Assembly (NCBI RefSeq): GCF_900188005.1
Contig: NZ_FZNR01000003.1
Coordinates: 186,001 to 250,000 of the forward strand
Reading direction: 5' to 3'
Source: Actinoplanes regularis
GTDB lineage: Bacteria > Actinomycetota > Actinomycetes > Mycobacteriales > Micromonosporaceae
Length of the DNA stretch: 64,000 bases
Shown: positions 34,391 through 42,601 of the stretch, in pieces
How positions within the stretch are numbered: position 1 is the stretch's first letter
How the letters are laid out: each line of letters begins with the position of its first letter
Position numbers and translations under genes: made by a program
Notes under the pieces: generated by a model
Databases searched by the model: none
What the model saw: the letters and a program-made list of their open reading frames with translations, nothing else
What the model was told of the DNA's origin: nothing

Positions 34391-34647
34391 GAGGAGTCGC
34401 CTCTCGTCAGGCTGTCTTGACGTCAAGATACCCTGACGCACGTGAGTGAATTGCTCTCACTTCTACGCTTAAATCACCTATAAAGCCGCTAATCCTTCAG
34501 TGTTGCCGGTCGGCATCGCCTCAGCCGTTCGGCCAGGATTCGTCCGAGCATCGCCGCGACCCGCCGATGAACACTCCCTGTCGCACATCCGGTGTGGCAC
34601 CATCAGGTAACCCCGAGAAGGGCACGACTCCGAAAAGGAGCACAACA
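34391..34647. other. Divergent intergenic region
   Basis: The region between the HTH gene and the small peptide gene. It contains the 14-base palindrome and an AT-richer stretch (about 34440-34495) that is a likely promoter area for either side; no clear -35/-10 pair can be fixed. Confidence 0.4.
34415..34428. promoter_or_regulatory. Operator-like palindrome
   Basis: TCTTGACGTCAAGA, a perfect 14-base inverted repeat, 25 bp upstream of the HTH gene start. Size and TTGA/TCAA half-sites resemble sites for dimeric MarR-type or similar regulators. Confidence 0.55.
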
Positions 34648-34806
34648 ATGTCTGCGAAGAAGCTGGGCCGCCTTGCCGGCTTGGTTCTGGCGCTCGTCGT
34701 GCTGGCCGGGGGTGCCGCCGCCGGGGGCGGGGGGCGCGCTGCGGCGTCCGAGGCGGCCGCGACTCAGGCCTCGACACTTTCGACGCTTGAGTACGTCTGG
34801 AACTGA
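34648..34806 (+). CDS. 52-residue secreted small peptide
   Basis: From ATG 34648, preceded by a perfect AAAAGGAG site at 7 bases, a 52-residue product starts MSAKKLGRLAGLVLALVVLAGG and continues with Ala/Gly-rich sequence and a polar end ...LSTLEYVWN. It is a signal peptide plus a mature piece of about 20-25 residues. The strong ribosome site argues that it is translated. It lies 53 bp upstream of the GGDEF-EAL gene in the same direction, so the two are probably in one operon. No family is known to me. Confidence 0.7.
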   Translation: MSAKKLGRLAGLVLALVVLAGGAAAGGGGRAAASEAAATQASTLSTLEYVWN

Positions 34807-34859
34807 GCCGTGTGGCGCCAAGCGCCCGGCCATTACGGGGCCAGTTGACGAGGAGCGCT

Positions 34860-37388
34860 ATGGGTAAGCGTCCGGATCCTCGGCAGCGCTCTGAGCAATA
34901 TGCGTGGTTCATCACCGCTCCCATGGCCGCTTTCGCGGTCGTTTGCACCCTCGCGTTCTGGATTTCCGACCCCGATTGGTACAAGACATGGGCTGTCGGG
35001 GTCCTGATTTTCGTGCTCTATTCCGTCGCGTCGCTCGCGGCTTTCAGCATCGTCATCAGGCGCAGTGCCTTCAGCATCCTGGTTACCGAGATGCCGCTGG
35101 TTCTCGGCCTGTTCTATCTGTCGCCCGTACTGATGGTTCTGGTGATCGTCGGGGGCCACCTGCTGACCTTGCTCCGGGGCTCGTTCACGCCGGTCAAGAT
35201 CTGGTTCAATCTCGCTCGAGCGGCGGCCAGCGTCTGTGCCGCTCTGCTCGTGATAGAGAAGTTCCGTCCGCTGGTGGCGACCAGCCCGGCCACCTGGGTC
35301 GTGCTCTTCGTCGCGGCGATGGTGATGCTCCTGGTCCAGTTGGCCAGCCTGGCCGGTGTGATGATCCTGGTGCAGGGCCTGCAGGGTGGGCAGAACGTGA
35401 TCCGGGCCAGCCTTTCCGGCCTGGTCATTCCCGCCATCAACGTCGTCGTGGGCCTGTTCTTCCTGATCGCGCTGGACGCGACGCCGTGGTCGGTGATCCT
35501 CCTCGCCGTCCTGGTCATCGCGCTCTTCTTCTTGCTGCGATCGTTCGCCGGCTTCTTCCGGCAGCACCAGACCCTCGCGGACGTCTACGAGATCACCCAG
35601 GCGATCCGCAACGAGAGTTCGGACAGCACTCTGCCGGACGCCCTGCTCGGCCGGGTTCGGACCCTGATGAGTACGGAATTCGCGACCCTCTGGCTGGCGC
35701 CACAGGAGCGTCATCCTGAGGTGCTGCTGACCGCGCAGGTCGACAACGACGGCCTGATGGACCTGTCACCGGTGCCGGCCGTCGTGCGCGAACGTGCTTT
35801 GCGGGATGAGACCCGGATCGCCGTCGGCTCCCAGTTCCCGGAGACCAGTGACCTGCGCGAGTCGCTGCGGAGCGCCCGGGTGAACGACGCGATCGTGGTG
35901 CCGTTGCGTTCGGGTCGTGCCGTCATCGGCACCCTCGAGGTGTCCAACCACGTCGGCGAGGGCCGGACGTTCCGCGAGAGCGACGTGCAGGTGCTGGAGA
36001 CCATCGCCGCGCACGTCTCGGTCGCGGTCGAGAATCTACGGCTGGTCGATCGGCTCCGCTACGACGCGTACCACGACCGCCTCACCGCCCTCCCGAACCG
36101 GCGCCGGATGCTGGACGCGCTGGCCGAGGCGGTGACCGTGCGGGTCGAGGACGAGGTCGTCGCGGTCCTTCTCTTCGACGTGGACGGACAGCGCAACGTC
36201 AACGAGTCGATGGGGCACGCGGCCGGCGACAAGCTGCTGGCCGAGGTCGCCGAGCGGCTTCGGGGCATCGCCGGTTCGGGCGCGTTGGTCGGCCGGGTCG
36301 GCGGGGACGAGTTCATGGTCACGCTGCGCACCGAGGGCATCGAGGCCACGATCGAGCTGGCCACCCAGATGCGGGAGCGGCTGCGCGGCCCGATGGCGGT
36401 GGGATCACTGACCCTGGACGTGGACGCCGCGGTCGGCGTCTCGGTCTACCCCGACCACGGCAGCGACCCGGAGACCCTGTTGCAGCGGGCCGAGCTGGCC
36501 GCCAACGCGGCCAAGGTCCTGCCGTACGGCGTGCAGCCCTTCCACCCGGCCCTCGAATCACGAGCGGTCCGCCGCCTGGGCATCGCCGCGGACCTGCGCT
36601 GCGCGATCGACAACGACCAGCTGGAGGTCTACTTCCAGCCCAAGGTGACGCTCGCCGACCGGCACGTGCTCGGGGTCGAGTGCCTGGCCCGCTGGGTGCA
36701 CCCGACGCACGGCGAGGTCGCCCCGGAGGACTTCGTGGCGGTGGCCGAGCACACCGGTCAGCTGGGCCGCCTCACCGAGGTGGTGCTCACCGCCGGACTG
36801 CGACACTGCCGGGCCTGGGCGGACGCGGACCGTCCGCTCTCCATCGCGGTCAACCTCTCCGCCCGCACCCTGCTCGACTCCCGCTTCCCGGACCTGGTCC
36901 AGGAACTGCTGGAGGAGCATCGGGCGGAGCCCGGTCAGGTCACCTTCGAGATCTCCGAGCCGGGCATGCTGCACGACATCGAGCGGGTCCTGCCGACCCT
37001 GTACCGGCTTCGTGATCTCGGCGTCCGGCTGAGTGTGGACGACTTCGGCACCGGTGCCTCGTCGCTCGCCTACCTGCGCCAGTGGCCGGTGCACGAGGTG
37101 AAGATCGACGATACGTTCGTGCAGGGCATGGCGACCGACTCCGGGGATCTGGCGATCGTCCGGGCGGTGATCGGCCTCTCTCGGGAGTTCGGCCTCACCG
37201 TGGTGGCCGAGGGGGTGGAGAGCGAGCTCACCCTGGAGCTGCTGGAGGAGATGGGGTGCGAGATCGGCCAGGGCTACCTGTTCAGCCGCCCCCTGCCCTT
37301 CGAGCGGCTGGAGGCGTGGCTCAGCGCCCGGACGGAGCCTGAGTCGACCCCGACCGGCGAGGTCCGCAGGCTTCGAGCTGTGATCTGA
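34860..37388 (+). CDS. Membrane GAF-GGDEF-EAL cyclic di-GMP enzyme
   Basis: 842 residues. About six or seven membrane helices (up to about residue 225), a GAF domain (about 245-400), a GGDEF domain with intact RVGGDEFMV (near 481-485) and an EAL domain. The EAL signature reads ECLAR (607-611), keeping the E and the ExLxR pattern; the other metal and base residues are present (AVNLSAR, FEISEP, DDFGTG, VKIDDTF, VVAEGVES), so phosphodiesterase activity is likely. The GGDEF part has changes in the DxDxF(K)xxND stretch (FDVDGQRNVNES) and no RxxD I-site, so its cyclase activity is uncertain. ATG 34860 follows GAGGAG. Confidence 0.92.
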   Translation: MGKRPDPRQRSEQYAWFITAPMAAFAVVCTLAFWISDPDWYKTWAVGVLIFVLYSVASLAAFSIVIRRSAFSILVTEMPLVLGLFYLSPVLMVLVIVGGHLLTLLRGSFTPVKIWFNLARAAASVCAALLVIEKFRPLVATSPATWVVLFVAAMVMLLVQLASLAGVMILVQGLQGGQNVIRASLSGLVIPAINVVVGLFFLIALDATPWSVILLAVLVIALFFLLRSFAGFFRQHQTLADVYEITQAIRNESSDSTLPDALLGRVRTLMSTEFATLWLAPQERHPEVLLTAQVDNDGLMDLSPVPAVVRERALRDETRIAVGSQFPETSDLRESLRSARVNDAIVVPLRSGRAVIGTLEVSNHVGEGRTFRESDVQVLETIAAHVSVAVENLRLVDRLRYDAYHDRLTALPNRRRMLDALAEAVTVRVEDEVVAVLLFDVDGQRNVNESMGHAAGDKLLAEVAERLRGIAGSGALVGRVGGDEFMVTLRTEGIEATIELATQMRERLRGPMAVGSLTLDVDAAVGVSVYPDHGSDPETLLQRAELAANAAKVLPYGVQPFHPALESRAVRRLGIAADLRCAIDNDQLEVYFQPKVTLADRHVLGVECLARWVHPTHGEVAPEDFVAVAEHTGQLGRLTEVVLTAGLRHCRAWADADRPLSIAVNLSARTLLDSRFPDLVQELLEEHRAEPGQVTFEISEPGMLHDIERVLPTLYRLRDLGVRLSVDDFGTGASSLAYLRQWPVHEVKIDDTFVQGMATDSGDLAIVRAVIGLSREFGLTVVAEGVESELTLELLEEMGCEIGQGYLFSRPLPFERLEAWLSARTEPESTPTGEVRRLRAVI

Positions 37389-37419
37389 CCTGGGCTTTTA
37401 CTGTCCCGGGGGTACCGAT

Positions 37420-37448
37420 TTCACCCCTCTGGCCGGGCCGTGTAGTCT
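37420..37448 (+). promoter_or_regulatory. Promoter of tRNA-Thr
   Basis: TTCACC (37420-37425), 17 bases, TAGTCT (37443-37448), about 36 bp before the tRNA. The 11 bases GTAGTCTTACT recur at the rplJ promoter. Confidence 0.6.
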
Positions 37449-37483
37449 TACTCCTGCAGCGAGCGAGAGATCGCAAGCAGCAA

Positions 37484-37556
37484 GCCCCCTTAGCTCAGTC
37501 GGCAGAGCGTCTCCATGGTAAGGAGAAGGTCTACGGTTCGATTCCGTAAGGGGGCT
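37484..37556 (+). tRNA. tRNA-Thr (GGT)
   Basis: Complete cloverleaf: acceptor GCCCCCT/AGGGGGC, D-arm GCTC/GAGC, anticodon stem TCTCC/GGAGA with loop ATGGTAA (anticodon GGT), T-arm TACGG-TTCGATT-CCGTA, discriminator T. CCA is not encoded. Confidence 0.96.
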
Positions 37557-37604
37557 CTACCGGGTTCGTTCCCGCCGAGCCGGCGTTGGACGTGAGCCTG
37601 GCTC

Positions 37605-37677
37605 GGCGGTGTAGCTCAGATGGCAGAGCAAGCGGCTCATAATCGCTGTGTCGCCGGTTCAAGTCCGGCCACCGCTA
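37605..37677 (+). tRNA. tRNA-Met (CAT)
   Basis: Acceptor GGCGGTG/CACCGCT (one G-T pair at the end), D-arm GCTC/GAGC, anticodon stem AGCGG/TCGCT with loop CTCATAA (anticodon CAT), T-arm CGCCGGTTCAAGTCCGG-type, discriminator A. The paired first position suggests elongator rather than initiator Met. CCA is not encoded. Confidence 0.94.
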
Positions 37678-37710
37678 CTCTTAGTGGGGAACTCAATCCC
37701 GAGGCCCACT

Positions 37711-37740
37711 TTGCATAGCGACCAACTGAGCGTCTACGCT
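37711..37740 (+). promoter_or_regulatory. Promoter of rpmG
   Basis: TTGCAT (37711-37716), 18 bases, TACGCT (37735-37740), followed 45 bp later by the rpmG start. Confidence 0.55.
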
Positions 37741-37785
37741 GGTTCGTCGTCAAGTTAGATTCCGTTAGCAGGAAGGCACCCCGCC

Positions 37786-37953
37786 GTGGCCAAGGCGACA
37801 GACGTACGTCCGAAGATCACCCTGGCGTGCACGGAGTGCAAGGACCGGAACTACATCACCAAGAAGAACCGGCGTAACGACCCCGACCGCGTCGAGCTGA
37901 AGAAGTTCTGCCCGCGCGACGGCAAGCACACCCTGCACCGCGAGACCCGCTGA
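37786..37953 (+). CDS. rpmG: 50S ribosomal protein L33
   Basis: 55 residues from GTG 37786, with AGGAAGG about 9 bases upstream. [30 protein letters not shown] matches actinobacterial L33. Three of the four zinc-ribbon positions are Cys (15, 18, 42); the fourth reads CPRD instead of CPRC (Asp45), so zinc binding may be altered. It starts the actinobacterial rpmG-hadA-hadB-trnW-secE-nusG order. Confidence 0.95.
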   Translation: MAKATDVRPKITLACTECKDRNYITKKNRRNDPDRVELKKFCPRDGKHTLHRETR

Positions 37954-37979
37954 CCTCTCGCAACGCCACAAATTCATCC

Positions 37980-38016
37980 CTCTGCGCCGCTCGGAGTTAC
38001 TCCGAGCGGCGCAGAG
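37980..38016 (+). terminator. rpmG terminator abutting the hadA promoter
   Basis: A perfect 17-bp stem (37980-37996 with 38000-38016) with loop TTA. It is followed at once by TAGTTT (38017-38022), which serves as a short T-tract and also as the likely -10 of hadA. The -35 region of hadA thus lies within the hairpin. Confidence 0.8.
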
Positions 38017-38029
38017 TAGTTTGTGGGGT

Positions 38030-38482
38030 ATGCCCCTGGATCAGACATTCGCCGGCCGCACCTGGCCGCCCACCGAGACCTATCTCGTCGGCCGGGAGAA
38101 GATTCGCGAGTTCGCCCGCGCGATCGGCGCCACCGAGGCGGAGTATCACGACCCCGAGGCGGCTCGCGCGCTCGGCTATCCGGATGTGGTGGCCCCGCCC
38201 ACGTTCCCGGTGACCATCACGATGGCCGCCAGCCGGCAGGTAATCAACGACCCCACGCTCGGCCTCGACTACACCCGTGTGGTGCACGGCGACCAGAAGT
38301 TCGCCTACACCCGACCGATGGTCGCCGGCGACGCGGTGGTCTGTGTGAACACGGTGGACGAGATCACCACCCGGGGTGGCCACTGGTTCATCACGGTCCG
38401 CACCGAGGTCCGCACCGAGGACGGCGAGCCGGTCGTCACGGCCTGGTCGAAACTGGTTCAGCGCGGCGAGGAGAGTGCCTGA
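38030..38482 (+). CDS. hadA: (3R)-hydroxyacyl-ACP dehydratase subunit A-like (MaoC N-terminal domain)
   Basis: 150 residues, a hot-dog fold protein like HadA of mycobacteria, the substrate-binding partner of HadB in type II fatty acid synthesis. FARAIGATEAEYHDPEAARALGYPDVVAPPTFP and VVHGDQKFAYTRPMVAGDAV are typical of this group. ATG 38030 follows a TAGTTT box by 7 bases, so the mRNA is probably leaderless. It overlaps hadB by one base. Outside mycolate makers its exact lipid role is inferred. Confidence 0.85.
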   Translation: MPLDQTFAGRTWPPTETYLVGREKIREFARAIGATEAEYHDPEAARALGYPDVVAPPTFPVTITMAASRQVINDPTLGLDYTRVVHGDQKFAYTRPMVAGDAVVCVNTVDEITTRGGHWFITVRTEVRTEDGEPVVTAWSKLVQRGEESA

Positions 38483-38877
38483 TGGGCGATGTACTGGAGC
38501 CGCAGACCTTCCGGATCACCCGGGCCGACCTGGTCCGTTACGCCGGTGCCTCCGGCGACTTCAACCCGATCCACTGGAGCGAGCGCACCGCCACCGGCGT
38601 CGGCCTGCCCGGGGTGATCGCCCACGGCATGTTCACCATGGCACTGGTCGGTCGCGCGGCGACCGCCTGGGCCGGCGCCGGGGACGCGGTGAAGGAGTTC
38701 AGTGTGCGATTCAGCCGGCCGGTGCCGGTTCCGGACACCGACGAGGGCACCGAAGTGATCGTCACGGCCGCGGTGAAGGAGGTCACCGAGAACGGGGACA
38801 CCCGGCTCGCCCTGACTGCCACGTGCAACGGAGACAAGGTACTGTCTCTGGCACAGGCGCTTGTCGGTAAGCGGTAG
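38482..38877 (+). CDS. hadB: (3R)-hydroxyacyl-ACP dehydratase subunit B-like (MaoC)
   Basis: 131 residues with the catalytic hydratase motif in SGDFNPIHWSERTA (Asp and His) and GVIAHGMFTMALVGRA. TGATG coupling to hadA fits the A-B heterodimer. The following tRNA-Trp, secE and nusG conserve the usual order. Confidence 0.87.
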   Translation: MGDVLEPQTFRITRADLVRYAGASGDFNPIHWSERTATGVGLPGVIAHGMFTMALVGRAATAWAGAGDAVKEFSVRFSRPVPVPDTDEGTEVIVTAAVKEVTENGDTRLALTATCNGDKVLSLAQALVGKR

Positions 38878-38884
38878 GCCCGGG

Positions 38885-38914
38885 TTGGGATAACCACGGG
38901 CGTACCCGTACACT
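38885..38914 (+). promoter_or_regulatory. Promoter of tRNA-Trp
   Basis: TTGGGA (38885-38890), 18 bases, TACACT (38909-38914), 45 bp before the tRNA; it may also serve secE-nusG. Confidence 0.55.
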
Positions 38915-38958
38915 GGTGCGCCGTGGGGCTGTGACTCGCAAGACAAACAGTCCCGCAA

Positions 38959-39031
<73 letters not shown>

Positions 39032-39134
39032 CGCAATCCTCCTCGACGTGCCCGCCCGGTGCGCGGTTCGCACAGTCCGCATCGGTCGAGTGCTGACGGG
39101 AACTCAACACCACCGACGACGGAAGTAGGGCGAA

Positions 39135-39509
39135 GTGGCCGACAAGGACCGGCCCGGTGACGACGTCCCGGGCGACGACGAGCTGCTCGCCGACGCCGTC
39201 GGCGGTGATGATGCTGATGAGGCCGACGACGCGCCGGTCAGCCGTGGCGGCGGGACCGCGGTCGCCGAGCGCACGAAGGACGGTGCTCCGAAGGAGAAGA
39301 AGGAGCGCAAGCGCGCCGGATTCTTCGGTCGGATCGGCGGGTTCTTCCGCGAGGTCATCAGTGAGCTGCGCAAGGTTATCTGGCCGACGCGCAAGGAGCT
39401 GCTGACCTACACCGGCGTCGTGATCGCCTTCGTCTCGGTGATGACCGCGATCGTGGCGGTGCTGGACTACGCCTTCGGTAAGGGCATCCTCAAAGCGCTC
39501 GGTGGCTAG
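39135..39509 (+). CDS. secE: Preprotein translocase subunit SecE
   Basis: 124 residues. A long acidic N-terminal region (about 1-50), the amphipathic stretch GFFREVISELRKVIWPTRKELL and one C-terminal membrane helix (about 92-115), the single-helix form of SecE. GTG 39135. It joins SecY and SecG in the protein channel; nusG follows 44 bp later. Confidence 0.95.
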   Translation: MADKDRPGDDVPGDDELLADAVGGDDADEADDAPVSRGGGTAVAERTKDGAPKEKKERKRAGFFGRIGGFFREVISELRKVIWPTRKELLTYTGVVIAFVSVMTAIVAVLDYAFGKGILKALGG

Positions 39510-39553
39510 TAGCCCTGAGCCTGAACAGAGCGACTTATTGGAAGTGAGCGAGC

Positions 39554-40267
39554 GTGCCTGAGTACGACGACGAGACCGCGCAGTCTGCTGACGAGCAGTC
39601 GTCGCCCGTCACCGAGGAGTCGGTCGAGGCCGGCGACACGGCGGTGGCGGTCCAGGCGCCCGAGGCGGACGAGGACTACGACCCGGTCAAGGAGCTGCGG
39701 CAGAAGCTGCGGTACGCCCCCGGTGACTGGTACGTGGTGCACTCCTACGCCGGTTACGAGAACAAGGTCAAGACCAACCTCGAGACCCGGATCACCAGCC
39801 TCGACATGGAGGATTTCATCTTCCAGGTCGAGGTGCCGACCCGTGAAGAGGTCGAGGTCAAGAACGGCAAGCGCAACCAGGTGCAGGCCAAGGTCTTCCC
39901 CGGCTACATCCTGGTCCGGATGGACCTGTCTCCCGAGTCGTACTCGTGCGTGCGCAACACGCCCGGCGTGACCGGCTTCGTGGGCGCCACCGACCGGGTC
40001 GACCGGCCGGCCCCGCTCTCCCTCGACGAGGTGCTGAAGTGGCTGGCCCCGGCTGTCCAGGCCGAGGAGAAGAAGTCGAAGCCCGAGGTCAAGGTGCTTG
40101 ACTTCGAGGTGGGCGACTCGGTCACGGTCACCGACGGCGCGTTCGCCTCGCTGCCGGCGTCGATCAGCGAGATCAATGCCGACCAGCAGAAGCTGAAGGT
40201 CCTGGTGTCGATCTTCGGCCGGGAGACCCCGGTCGAGCTGAACTTCAACCAGGTCACCAAGATCTGA
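39554..40267 (+). CDS. nusG: Transcription termination/antitermination protein NusG
   Basis: 237 residues. An acidic N-terminal extension of about 50 residues, as in other actinobacteria, then the NGN domain ([41 protein letters not shown]) and a C-terminal KOW domain ([21 protein letters not shown]). It normally heads a secE-nusG-rplK-rplA run, but here rplK is missing and rplA follows after 77 bp. Confidence 0.97.
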   Translation: MPEYDDETAQSADEQSSPVTEESVEAGDTAVAVQAPEADEDYDPVKELRQKLRYAPGDWYVVHSYAGYENKVKTNLETRITSLDMEDFIFQVEVPTREEVEVKNGKRNQVQAKVFPGYILVRMDLSPESYSCVRNTPGVTGFVGATDRVDRPAPLSLDEVLKWLAPAVQAEEKKSKPEVKVLDFEVGDSVTVTDGAFASLPASISEINADQQKLKVLVSIFGRETPVELNFNQVTKI

Positions 40268-40318
40268 TCGCCGGAAGACCGGCGATATCAGTGGGAGGGG
40301 CCGGCACGTAGCGGCCCC
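40267..40318 (+). other. nusG-rplA spacer with two hairpins, no rplK
   Basis: The first stem, ATCGCCGG/CCGGCGAT with loop AAGA (40267-40286), begins at the last base of nusG. The second, GGGGCCG/CGGCCCC (40297-40303 with 40312-40318, loop of 8), follows. The rplA ribosome site ACAGGAG comes after. No trace of L11 coding sequence is seen in any frame here. Confidence 0.8.
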
Positions 40319-40344
40319 GCCATCAACCACAGGAGTACTGAGAA

Positions 40345-41067
40345 ATGTCGCAGCGCAGCAAGGCGTTCCGCGCCGCCGTCGAGAAGATCGACGCCAGCAA
40401 GATCTACGAGCCCCGTGACGCGGTCGCTCTCGCCAAGGAGACCAGCTCGGCGAAGTTCGACGCCACCGTCGAGGTCGCCATGCGCCTCGGTGTCGACCCG
40501 CGTAAGGCCGACCAGATGGTCCGCGGCACGGTCAACCTGCCGCACGGCACCGGCAAGACCGCCCGCGTCATCGTCTTCGCCCAGGGCGCGAAGGCCGAGG
40601 AGGCCGTGGCCGCCGGCGCCGACGAGGTCGGCACCGACGAGCTCGTCGCCCGGATCCAGGGTGGCTGGCTGGACTTCGACGCCGCGATCGCGACGCCGGA
40701 CCAGATGGCCAAGATCGGCCGGATCGCCCGCATCCTCGGCCCGCGTGGCCTGATGCCGAACCCGAAGACCGGCACCGTCACCATGGACGTGACCAAGGCC
40801 GTCAACGAGATCAAGGGCGGCAAGATCACCTTCCGGGTGGACAAGCACTCGAACCTGCACCTGATCATCGGCAAGGCGTCGTTCTCGGCCGAGCAGCTGA
40901 TCGACAACTACGCCGCGGCGCTCGACGAGGTCCTGCGGGCCAAGCCGTCGGCCGCCAAGGGCAAGTACCTGAAGAAGGTCACCGTCAGCACCACGACGGG
41001 CCCGGGCATCCCGGTCGACCCGAACGCCACGAAGAACCTGCACGGCGATAAGGGGTCCGAGGCCTGA
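40345..41067 (+). CDS. rplA: 50S ribosomal protein L1
   Basis: 240 residues, full length. [40 protein letters not shown] and the C-terminal [11 protein letters not shown] are diagnostic. It forms the L1 stalk of the 50S subunit and can repress its own operon. GGAG precedes the ATG. A strong intrinsic terminator follows, so the secE-nusG-rplA unit ends here. Confidence 0.97.
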   Translation: MSQRSKAFRAAVEKIDASKIYEPRDAVALAKETSSAKFDATVEVAMRLGVDPRKADQMVRGTVNLPHGTGKTARVIVFAQGAKAEEAVAAGADEVGTDELVARIQGGWLDFDAAIATPDQMAKIGRIARILGPRGLMPNPKTGTVTMDVTKAVNEIKGGKITFRVDKHSNLHLIIGKASFSAEQLIDNYAAALDEVLRAKPSAAKGKYLKKVTVSTTTGPGIPVDPNATKNLHGDKGSEA

Positions 41068-41090
41068 GCGCCTGGTCACTGATACGTCGA

Positions 41091-41121
41091 AGCCCCCGGG
41101 GATCTCTCCGGGGGCTTTTTC
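41091..41121 (+). terminator. Intrinsic terminator after rplA
   Basis: Stem AGCCCCCGG/CCGGGGGCT (41091-41099 with 41108-41116) followed by a T-run, one of the few in this window with a classic U-tail. Confidence 0.9.
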
Positions 41122-41295
41122 GTGGCCTGCCCGCGGTGTCTCGTCGGGACTCACACGCCCGGCGGGGCCCGCTGACCGGCGGGTGGAGGCGGGGCTTGGC
41201 CCGAGAGGGCTGGGGGCGGGAGGCGTAGGGCGTACCGGAGAAGGGTTTTGATGGTGTGCCCGCCGGAGGCGGGTGGCAGGGCCGGCAGGGACGAT

Positions 41296-41325
41296 TTGGT
41301 CTTTCGGGGTCCAGCCGCGTAGTCT
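41296..41325 (+). promoter_or_regulatory. Promoter of the rplJ-rplL operon
   Basis: TTGGTC (41296-41301), 18 bases, TAGTCT (41320-41325). The 11 bases GTAGTCTTACT (41319-41329) also occur at the tRNA-Thr promoter. Confidence 0.55.
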
Positions 41326-41329
41326 TACT

Positions 41330-41555
41330 TCTCGAAGTTCCACCCATAGACCGCTGGTCGCCGCAGCGACCGTCGTCAGACGGACGCCGCGGCCGAAGGT
41401 CCCGCAAGAGCGGGCGACCTGCGCAGGGAGAACGGTTCGTGATGTGTCAGCATGCGTTCGCGTGTGCTGGAGGTCCGCCCCGTGCCCTGCGCCGGGGCGT
41501 TTTGCTTTTCCGGGCCCTCTCGACCAGTGGCAATAGCACTGAGGAGAGGAGGGAC
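41330..41555 (+). promoter_or_regulatory. L10-type leader of rplJ-rplL with attenuator
   Basis: A 225-base untranslated leader. It has a hairpin CCCGC-AAGA-GCGGG enclosed by AGGT/ACCT (41397-41420) and, further on, the stem CGCCCCG/CGGGGCG (41476-41482 with 41493-41499) followed by TTTTGCTTTT, a clear terminator before the gene. Layout and position match ribosomal protein L10 leaders, in which L10(L12)4 binds the leader and controls read-through. Confidence 0.75.
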
Positions 41556-42104
41556 ATGGCGGACAAGCCGGTCCGGGCCGATAAGGCTTCGGCCGTCGCC
41601 GAGCTCACGGACAACTTCCGTGACTCGTCGGCCACCGTGTTGACCGAATACCGCGGCCTCACCGTCAAGCAGCTCACCGAGCTGCGGCGGGCGCTGGGCC
41701 AGCAGGCCAAGTACTCCGTTGCCAAGAACACGCTCGCGAAGCGTGCCGCGGGCAACGCGGGCATCGAAGGCCTCGACGCGCTGTTCACCGGTCCTACCGC
41801 GCTCGCTTTCGTGAGCGGTGACGTGGTCGAGGCGGCCAAGGGCCTTCGTGCCTTCGCCAAGGCCAACCCCGCTCTCGTCATCAAGGGCGGCGTCTTCGAG
41901 GGCAAGGCCATCTCGGCGGCGGATGTCACCAAGCTTGCCGACCTCGAGTCCCGCGAGGTGCTGCTGGCCAAGCTGGCCGGCGCCATGAAGGGCAACCTGA
42001 GCAAGGCCGCGGCCACGTTCCAGGCTCCGCTCTCCCAGGCCGTGCGCCTGGTGGACGCCCTGCGTGACAAGCGCGAGAAGGACGGTTCCGCCGAGGCCGC
42101 CTGA
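41556..42104 (+). CDS. rplJ: 50S ribosomal protein L10
   Basis: 182 residues. [44 protein letters not shown] and GPTALAF are typical; the C-terminal helix binds L7/L12 dimers. ATG 41556 follows GGAGAGGAGG. It forms the stalk base together with L11, whose gene is absent from this locus. Operon with rplL. Confidence 0.96.
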   Translation: MADKPVRADKASAVAELTDNFRDSSATVLTEYRGLTVKQLTELRRALGQQAKYSVAKNTLAKRAAGNAGIEGLDALFTGPTALAFVSGDVVEAAKGLRAFAKANPALVIKGGVFEGKAISAADVTKLADLESREVLLAKLAGAMKGNLSKAAATFQAPLSQAVRLVDALRDKREKDGSAEAA

Positions 42105-42159
42105 CGGCCTCGCGAACCGAGCAACGTTCTACATCAGAAGCTAGGAAAGGTTGCCAATC

Positions 42160-42540
42160 ATGGCGAAGATCAGCACCGAGGACCTGCTCGAGGCGTTCAA
42201 GGAAATGACCCTGATCGAGCTCTCTGAGTTCGTGAAGACCTTCGAGGACGTCTTCGACGTCAAGGCCGCCGCTCCGGTTGCGGTCGCCGCCGCCGGCGCT
42301 GCCCCGGCCGCCGAGGCTGCGGTTGAGCAGGACTCGTTCGACGTCGTTCTGGAGAACGACGGCGGCAAGAAGATCCAGGTCATCAAGGTCGTGCGTGAGC
42401 TGACCGGCCTGGGCCTCAAGGAGGCCAAGGACGCCGTTGAGGCCGCCCCGAAGGCGATCCTCGAGGGTGTCAACAAGGAGAAGGCCGAGGCCGCCAAGGC
42501 CAAGCTCGAGGGCGAGGGCGCGAAGGTCACCCTCAAGTGA
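42160..42540 (+). CDS. rplL: 50S ribosomal protein L7/L12
   Basis: 126 residues. N-terminal dimerisation domain ([26 protein letters not shown]), Ala-rich hinge (about 37-55) and C-terminal factor-binding domain ([30 protein letters not shown]). ATG 42160 is preceded by AGGAAAGG; a TTG at 42151 is not needed. Recruits translation GTPases. Confidence 0.97.
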   Translation: MAKISTEDLLEAFKEMTLIELSEFVKTFEDVFDVKAAAPVAVAAAGAAPAAEAAVEQDSFDVVLENDGGKKIQVIKVVRELTGLGLKEAKDAVEAAPKAILEGVNKEKAEAAKAKLEGEGAKVTLK

Positions 42541-42568
42541 TCTGACGCTCCACAGCGTTTTCCTCGTC

Positions 42569-42601
42569 GATGGCGGAGATCCGACCCGGATCTCCGCCAT
42601 C
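42569..42601 (+). terminator. Terminator after rplL
   Basis: A perfect 14-bp stem (42569-42582 with 42588-42601, loop GACCC) 28 bp after rplL. It separates rplJL from rpoBC. Confidence 0.8.
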
